A stretch of 64,000 nucleotides of DNA from Berberis thunbergii (lineage: Eukaryota > Streptophyta > Magnoliopsida > Ranunculales > Berberidaceae): the NCBI GenBank assembly GCA_003290165.1, contig QNQO01000806.1:248001-312000 (forward strand). Reading direction: 5' to 3'. Positions 46,601 through 55,600 of the stretch are shown piece after piece. The number at the start of each line of letters is the position of its first letter. Within the stretch, counting starts at the first letter, position 1. The notes under the pieces were generated by a model. It was given only the letters and a program-made list of their open reading frames with translations. It did not search any database and was not told the DNA's origin. Position numbers and translations under genes: made by a program.

Positions 46601-49600
46601 GAAGATAACGATAAATAGACGATCGATCTAAAAGAATAGAGAGAGAGAGAGCAAACACAACAACAAGAACAACAGCAACAACAGCAGCAGAGAAATCAGG
46701 CAGCTTAGGTTTGAGAAAGATGAAATCGGTTATTCGGTTCTTTCTCTTTTTTCTTTCTCTTCTTCCTCTTCCTTTCTTCTTCATCCTCTAAGTTATGTCT
46801 GCAAATGGGTTTGACAAAAGATGAAATCGGGGAGTTTAGGTTTTATATTAGGGCTTTTAATCTCGTCCGTCCAATCTTATTAAGATCTGGAAAAAAAAAT
46901 ATTTGCAACCGAGTCTGGACCGTGTCCAGGCCGTGTTTGGACCAAGTCAAGTTGACTGACACGTTGACCGCGAGTCGGGTACGTGTCGGCCGTGTGTCGC
47001 ACGCGTGTCCGTATCCGACACGCGTTTTACTAGAATTCAGAGGGTTTTTCTGAGAGTTTGTGCTTCCTAGGTGATATATGTGATTTTTTCAAAACATTTC
47101 CATGATGCGCATAGTCCTTTATGTTTACTATATTGGACCTATTCAACAACTTTAGTATGATTCCGATATTAGGCTATCGTAGAATTATGAAATAAACTAT
47201 GGAATAAATAGAAATAAACGAAAGAGAAAATTGAAATGAATGAAACAATACTCGAAAAATAGAAACTAGAATCAAAATAACTCTGATAAAGCTAATTGAA
47301 AACAAATAAGAAAATAATATTCTTTCAATCATCAACCTAAGAACAATATACAATCTCTTGCCTTATTTATAATGTTCCTAATTTATTTGACAAGCTAATT
47401 GTCCTAACCCTAATTGGCTAATAATGCCCTAATTACTATTTTGGGCTCATACTTAATATGCCCAATTATACTTAATATTAATATTACTAAATTAATCTAT
47501 AATACTACTTGCATCAACCTCCCCGGGTTGAAGAAGTTTGTTCTCAAGCGTATAATAAAAAAAGTTCGATGAACACAAGCGGTAAGTCATAAAACACAAG
47601 GCGAAATGGACACAAAGTAGATGACCTCAAAACTTGTTGTGATACAAACTTCCATAGAGAACACTTATACAAATTGCAAGGTGATTTAAAAAGTAATCTG
47701 AAACAGTCCATGCTGCGAAGACTCCTAGGCATAAATTTGTGATACAAAATATTTATAAAATGAGTCAATATAACCATCATCCCAAAATGGATCGATATAA
47801 CCATTGTCACTCACTGTATTTGCCGTTGTAGAAACATAATCCTCTTTGCCAAAACTAGGAAAGAAATCACAAAAGTCAAAGGGCCCACATTTTGAAAATC
47901 AAGTACATGTGACAAAGCCTTTAACTTAAAAAGTTGGATGAGGGACTCTAACAAATAGTATGCCACATCCGGCTCTTTGCACATATGGGCAAGTTCATCT
48001 GCCTCCATTAGTTTCGTAGCACTCTTATCTTTGTCACATATCTTTTTTTTTTTTAAAGGCAAGCAGGGTTTTTATAGGATCCCAAAACCCATAAAGATGC
48101 CGCAAGCTAGGTTTGAACCCATGACCTAGTGATACCATCCACCAAGCTCTAACCGTTAAGTTGTCATGCCATTGGCATTTGTCACATATCTTGGTCAGGC
48201 GCTTATCCGCCCTTACTTCTGTGTCAAAAAATTGGTCAATCCATTCTACTAGATTTCTCAAAGATTTTTTAGTGCTTGTCTCAACCTGCATCACAATAGA
48301 AGTTTTAGTGGGTTTTATATATTGGTCACTGGGTGATGGTGGTATAGGAGAAACGTGTTTAGGTTGAGGGTAATGACGGACATAGGTGTATTGTGGTGTA
48401 GGAGAGGAAAATTGTTAATGGGAATTGGACACCGCGGAGTATTGGGCTAGACTGGGGCTTGGGATATATCGGTATTGGTATGGGGACGGGGAATAGGATG
48501 GGTATGAGTAGGAATAATAGGGGTCAAATATGTGGAATAATATGGAGCAAAACTGGGAAAGAAATCACAAAAGTCAAAAGGCCCACGTTTCAAAAATCGA
48601 GTACATGTGACAAAGCCTTCAACTTAAAAAGTTGGAGGGACTCTAACAAATAGTATGCCTCATCCGACTCTTTGCGCATGTGGGCAAGTTCATCCGCCCT
48701 TACTTCTTTGTCAAAAAAATGGTCAATCCATTCTACTAGATTTCTCAAAGATTTTTTGTGCTTGTCTCAACTTGCATCACACTAGAAATTTTAGTGGGTT
48801 TATATATTGGTCACTGGGTGGTTGTATAGGAGAAACGTGTTTAGGTTGGGGGTAATGACGGACATAGGTGTATTGTGGTATAAGAGAGAAAAATTGTTAA
48901 TGGGAACTGGACACCGCGGGGTATTGGGCTAGACTAGGGCTTGAGATATATCGGTATTGGTATGGGGCGGGGAATAGGATGGGTATGAGTAGGAATAATA
49001 GGGGTACAGATATATGGAATAATATGGGGCACTCATTTTTTACTAGGGGTCTCATAAGAATTGGGGTGTAAATAACCTATACCATGGACTTAAAAATGGC
49101 AAAGACTTAATTAAAAAAGGACGGGGACTCGAGTAAATGTGATCTTCCTCCTCTACTGGAATGGGGGTTCGAGGGTTGCGACTGTGATGGCACGGCGAAC
49201 AACGGTGAAGGGAGGTGGTTGCAACAAAGCTTGGGGGGAGGTTCTGCTGCCTGCAACGGTGACACCACTGCAACAAGGGGGGATGGCTACGACTTGGTGG
49301 TTGGGGCTTGTGAAGACAATAGTGGACAACAATGAGAATTTTGTGATGACACAGGGAGGATCTTTTGATGACACGATGGCTGCTCCGATGACGACGGTGG
49401 CGGGTCTGGTTTCTTAATTTCGCACTTTCTTCTATTCTCAACTTTTTTTCAAGTTTTCAATGATCCTCAATCAAAATCTCCTTTCCTCTTTCACTTTTCT
49501 CTATTTCTTTTCAAACCAATTGTCTTCAAATTGAAACAAATAACTAGAACCGTTTCAGCTCTCGTACCAACTAATAAAACTAAGGAATAAACTGAAATAA

Positions 49601-52600
49601 ACGAAGCAATATTCGAAATAAACGAATAAGAATTGAAATAACTATGATAAAAGCTAATTGAAAACAAATAAGAAAATAATATTCTTTCAATCATTAACCT
49701 AAGAACATTGAACAATCATTGCATTATTTATAATATTTCTAACTTATAATATTATTTCAATCATGAGCCTAAGAATAATATTTTTAACTTATTTGACAAG
49801 CTAAATGACCTAACCCTAAATGGCTAATAATGCCCTAACTACTATTTTTCTGTTCTTACTTAATAAGCTAATTTAATACTACTAAATTAACCCATAATAC
49901 TTCTTACATCAAATTTAGAGTGTCTAACAATGAGATTTATACTAGATAAGATTCTTTTTTCTTACTCCACATTCACAATTTTCGTTACTAAACTCAGACA
50001 TATCTAAATTGCGTTATACAAACTATAACCATGCCCCGAAAACCAGCAAGTAACAATATCTTTTAGAAATAGTCATTTTCTGTTATAATGCTTTGAGTTA
50101 TGTAACAATTTGTCATCATCTTAAAAGTATATTCTTCATCTTAATTAAATTTATCCAGTTATCTTGTTAGTCATCCATAATTTTTAATCTTGTGTTGGCT
50201 TCTTTGTTTGCTAGTTCACGTGATGTTTATTTTATAAGTCAAATATGCTTAAATGTAGGGGTGGGCACGGGACGGGATGGGATAGGATGGACCTCATCCC
50301 TATCTCATCCCGTTCATTCGGAATCAAGACGGGACGAGGCGGGATAGACCTCATCCCGACCTCGTCCCATCCCAAACGGGATCGAGACGGGACATGATGA
50401 GCACGTACTAAATAGTCCTCCAATAAAAATAACAAAAGAGTTTCATCTCACATTACTTACACAACAATAATGTCAAATTTATATACATATAACTTTCATC
50501 ATAAATAATAATAGATATTAAATAATTATTAAACTTCATTTAGAAGTCATAATTTAATTCATTTAGAATTTCATCTCACGTTGATTTAATTTCAACACAT
50601 CCTAAAATTTAATTTAGAAAGTATTTTGATTAAAATTAATAATAATAAATATTAAATAAATAATTCGGGGCGGGACGGGATAGGTGGGATTTAAATTTCC
50701 ATCCCGATCCCATCCCCACTCTAGGACGGGACGGGATCGGAATGGGTTTGATCAATCCCAAAATGACCCAAAATTTTTTGGACGAAACGGAATGGGATCG
50801 GGACGAGTTCGGGATCGCGGGATGGGATGCCCACCGCTACTTAAATGCATTAAAAAGAATGGCTTCTGGTAAGTACATTAGCGGCAAAATAAAATTGTTT
50901 GAACCCATGTCGTGTTTGCTTATCAAAAGAAGGATTGGGTTATTTAACATTTTAGGAATGGTGCAATGTAGGACGGTGCTTTCATACATGGTAGTGTGCT
51001 CTGTTCTGTTCTGTGAGATCTATTTATGGTTTTTTGGTTCCTAACTTATTTATGATAAGCATGTTTCCAGGTTAAGGATTTGGAAGTAGACCTGGAAACT
51101 ACAAAAGAGAAAAACAAGGAAAATCTGCAGCAAGCCATCTTAATCGAAAGAGAAAAATTTACACAAGTGCAGTGGGACATGGAAGAGCTTCGGAGGAAGT
51201 CCATGGAAATGGAATTAAAGCTCAAAGCTGAACAGGTGCTTATTATGGTTTGGTTTAACTTTTTCAATGTTCTCGTGAATCATTTATAGTACTGACTCCA
51301 TGAAGGATCCTAACTATTAAGGATGAGAAAGTTCGTACTGAATCTACAAAATCATCTGCCATTCAAGAGAAGGAAGTGTTGGTGCAGGAGTTGGATTCCA
51401 CAAAAGAAAAGTTTGTGAATTTGCAAAAGCTTTACGAAGAGCTGGTGCTCAAATCAAAAGCAGATACTAAAGTGCTTGTGAAAGAGGTTAAATCGCTTAG
51501 GAATTCTCGGACAGAATTGAAGCAGGAGCTTGGTCAGGCACTGAACGAAAAGGCAGAACTGGAGGTACTTTACTACTAAACTATTATAGCCGGCTAATTT
51601 CAAACTGGTTGACTCCAATAACGATGATGACAATCTCAAGCAAGTTAAAGTCTTAGTAGAATATGGATGCATGTTATGCGGATTTATTATCCAATACTTA
51701 CTTGAATGGGGAAATGTTAAAGTTGCAATCTTGTAAGAGATGACTTGATATATAGAATTCATTTAGGCTTCCCATAATTGTGCTTTGGCCACTCGTTACA
51801 GAAAGTGTCACGCGGTTAGGTGTAAATGCATTATTTATGTCGCATGCATTAAAGTATGCTTTCTGATGTTCAGGAATCATGCATGCATATAACCTAATAT
51901 TTAGTCAAGAAACATCCTTGCACACTTTTTGGTGAGATGTTAACCATTAACATTCGGTATGCTCATCGTTGCCTATTCTCAAAGGATCAGGCATCATTCA
52001 CCCATATATCCAGGGCATTTCGATGTGTACAGTTGCTTCATTGCATGTATTCTCACTCATTCATAAATACACAAACAAATATGCATCATGTGTCTACGTA
52101 TTTGCCCATTGCTAATGGGACTTTTTTCTTTCCCGCTAATCAGGATTGATAGGATTTGAGTGCACATATCAATGCATGCTCATGGATTTATAACTAACCT
52201 CCATTTCCATGAATCCGTGCTATATGGAACATTGAGTTTAAGGGGAAATACGAATCTACCTTCTTATAATGCAATTAAACCTATAATTCATTGGTTTCAT
52301 GATACATCATGCATCACCGAACTTTCCTAGGTAAAGATAGGTAACCATATTGTTTTCTTCCAAATTTGATTTGCAGAGAGTTCTTCAAAAAGAAAAGCAA
52401 AGGACTGAACATGCAAAAAGTGCTAGAGAAAAGTTACTACATGAATGTGAAATTCTTCGTCATCGGCTTCAGGAATGCAGTGTTAATTTTCTTGCGGTGG
52501 AGGAAGATAAATTCACTGTGGATTCATCTTCCTTATCAGATGCTTTAGGTCTCTTAACAACCTCTGATAATCGAATTGGCCTCCTCGTTGCAGAGGTATT

Positions 52601-55600
52601 ATTCATTTCTTATTCTTGATTTCTTTGCTTCAACTTCATTTTGCTCGAGTTAGATTATTCAGCTGACTTATCTTTGATTTGACTCAACATGCTGGAGTTC
52701 AGGAATAATGAATAGTTCCATTGTTATTGGTGTTTGTATGTGAAATGTTTTTCCATTCAGGAATTTTCATCGTCTCTTTGGTTCTTTGTTTTCGTTAGAG
52801 AGTGGTCGGATTGGGAAGCAATCTGTAGTTGATGGACAGTTGCATTTCATAACACAGATGGACATGGAATAATCAACATTTGTGTAACACAACCTTGGAA
52901 AATCCTGGGTGAAAATTAACATGATGAGATGATTAAAGAAGCTCATCTGCCTCTTGGTCCTGGAATTCTATAGATAAATCCACTGTCCATATTATCAAAA
53001 ATTGCTTTTCCTGAAACAGAAGGATGAGTTACTGATAGTATTGACGAGCTATAGAACCACATGGACTACAACTTGAGAGAGAAGTTAATGTTGACAACTT
53101 TAGCGACACCTATTGAGAAAAAACAATTTCTTTTTTATTTCTCTCTCTTCTTGACTTTTCTTTTTCACTCTATTCTCCAATGGTTACCAAAATAAGGTTA
53201 CCATTGGAGTAAATACATATAATTCACGGTCTTCCCGACTCAACTCTTCTTGACCCATTTTTATTTCATTTAGTAAAAATACATATAATTTTAATAGCAT
53301 TTATCCATTAAAATATCTTGATAAGCGGTCTTTGTCGGTGTTTAAGGATTGGGACAGTGGGCGCTAGTCAGCCTATGCACCCATTCGTGATTGAGATAGA
53401 GGAATCCACTATGAAGCATAATTTGTATGCATTTTAACACATCTCGATGAGCACGTTAAAAAATCTGTAAATCAACGGAAACAATCTGTAAATCTGTAAA
53501 TCTCGATGAGCACGTTAATAATTTGGGGAAACAACGGATTCTGATTAAAAAATCAATTTTTTTTTGGTGTGTTTTAACGATTTCAAATTTGTAAAACAAG
53601 CTTTCAAAGGCCTATTTGCAACTAAGCTAGGAGATGAGATAAAACTATATTTCGATGCTTCTAGGCTTTTCTCCTCTTTCACTAAATTTGTCATAAGATT
53701 AGAGATTAAAAACTATTATTTGTGTTTATTGTGATTAATTATGCATTTTTTTTCATATGTGGAAGAGTAATATTTTAAATACTATTTTTTGAATTTTATC
53801 TCGAATCTTACGATTGATGATTTGAATTTCGATTCCATTCAAAATTTTGCTTTTACAATTTTTATCCGATTTATGCTTTAACAACCTTGTTAATAATAAC
53901 AATAATAATGATAGAATTGAACTTGTAAAAAAAAAAAAAGCAGTGCAATAAATAAAATAAAATGGATAAACGAAATAAAGCCGATAAATGAAATAAATGT
54001 TTATCCAATCAACTGATTACAATGAACTACCTACGCTCTTATTTATAAAAGATAAATCTTAAACCTAATAAGAAACAATATTCTAATTGGATTGTTACTA
54101 AATAGGTCCTATTATAATATAACTAAGAAATACTATTCCTAAAAGAAACCTAATTACATTAACCTTCCTAGGTTGAGACGCTCATCATCGAGCTTAAAGT
54201 CAAAGAAGTCTGATGAGCACAAGCAACCGGTCACAGAACATAAGGCGAAATGCACTCGAAGTAGTCTACCTACGGCTAAAAACTGATAAATAACTTGGAA
54301 AAAATCAATGTGACTTAAGTAACCGGAAGCTGCAAGAAATCTGAGAAGACGCCTATGCATAAGCTCGTGTTACAAAAATGTCCCAAAACGGATCGACATA
54401 ATCATCATTACTGACTATGTCTACCACTGTAGGAACATGGTCTAGTTGATAAAAAAATGTAAAGAAGTCGTATAAGTCAAATGGCTCACAAGTCGAAAAT
54501 CGAGTACGTGTGACGGTGACGGTGCCCTTAACTTCCTTAAAAGTGGAGTAAACTCTGACAAACAGTATGATTCATCTATCTCTGTGTGTTCATCTTCCTT
54601 CCATTTTTTGTAGTTGTGAAATGCTTTAATCTCATCATAGTCTTCTGATGCACTCGTTCTAGCCATTCTGTGAAATCTCTATGGCGCTTATGGGCAAGTT
54701 CTCTGCTTCCAATTGTGCTTGACGCTCTCGAATCTTCCGTTGATGCCTCTCCTCCTCCTTCCTTGGTGCTTCTCTATTTGCTAAATCTCATAAAAGCTTA
54801 TCTCTGTCTGTCAACTTGTATCACAGTGGAGGGGGTAGTGGGGTGTACATCACTAGCAAATGAGATAAGGGTGTAGGGTAAACTAGTTTAGGTGGTGGTG
54901 GTTTTATGCCATGGATCACTGGAGAAGGGGGTGGTATATGAGCAATGGGTTCAGGTTGGGGTAAGAGCGAACATACTTGATTCGTGGTTGAAAATAGTGA
55001 ATTTGAGGATAACCGCTATAAAACACCGCGGGGTATTGGGTTATATTAATATTGGTATGGAGACAAGGAATAGGATGGGTACTGATAAGAATAATAGGGA
55101 TATGGATACCGGTCATAATACTCACAGGTGAGGTGTTCTCATTATACTGGGTGTGTAAATAGCTACGGGACCATGAACTAACTTATAAAAACATGTCAAG
55201 GACCAAAGTAAAAATAATTTAGAGGACCTGATATGAAAATTTGGCAGGTCTTTTTCTCCAACAAGATCTGTAACAACAGATCTGAATATAGGAGGGGCTT
55301 GCCCACGAACACGAGGGGTCGGGTTTTGTGACGATGTGAGGCTGCGAGAGGGTGACACGGCTAAGCAGTGGGGGCTGAGGGTTGCGACGGAAACAATGGA
55401 TGCAATGGGGATAACGGCTGTAGCCTGGAAGGACTGGTGAAATGGTGTTGGATGGTGGTGGCGACGTAGGTTCTGATGGCTGCGGAAGGTGATGTGCTGG
55501 CAGCGACTTGCGATGGGGAAGGAGGGTTGCGATGGTGGCTAAGCGATTAATCGCAATTCGGGGTTCAACTGAACCGAATTGGGTGAAATCGGTTGGGATT

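Larger units (their letters stand above)
47188..49911 (-). mobile_element. Non-autonomous LTR retrotransposon (LARD/TRIM-like)
   Basis: Two direct repeats, about 47188-47516 and 49571-49911, share the order GAATAAACTGAAATAAACG..., GCTAATTGAAAACAAATAAG, AATGCCCTAA and an AATACT-CTT(G)CATCA end. On the minus strand a primer-site-like TTGGTACGAGAGC follows the right LTR (49558-49570), and a purine-rich CCCGGGGAGGTTGATG precedes the left one. The 2-kb interior lacks gag or pol, though [12 protein letters not shown] just before the left LTR looks like a relict gypsy pol end. A 5-bp duplication is not certain. Confidence 0.72.
41096..51070 (+). other. EREX-like intron 6 (10 kb), transposon-filled
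   Basis: The intron holds an RTE LINE, a hAT element, a non-autonomous LTR element with a SINE, and a hAT MITE, each listed separately. The stretches 44757-45529 and 49912-50247 between them show no recognised gene; a frame near 45110-45310 ([20 protein letters not shown]) is unassigned. Confidence 0.8.
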
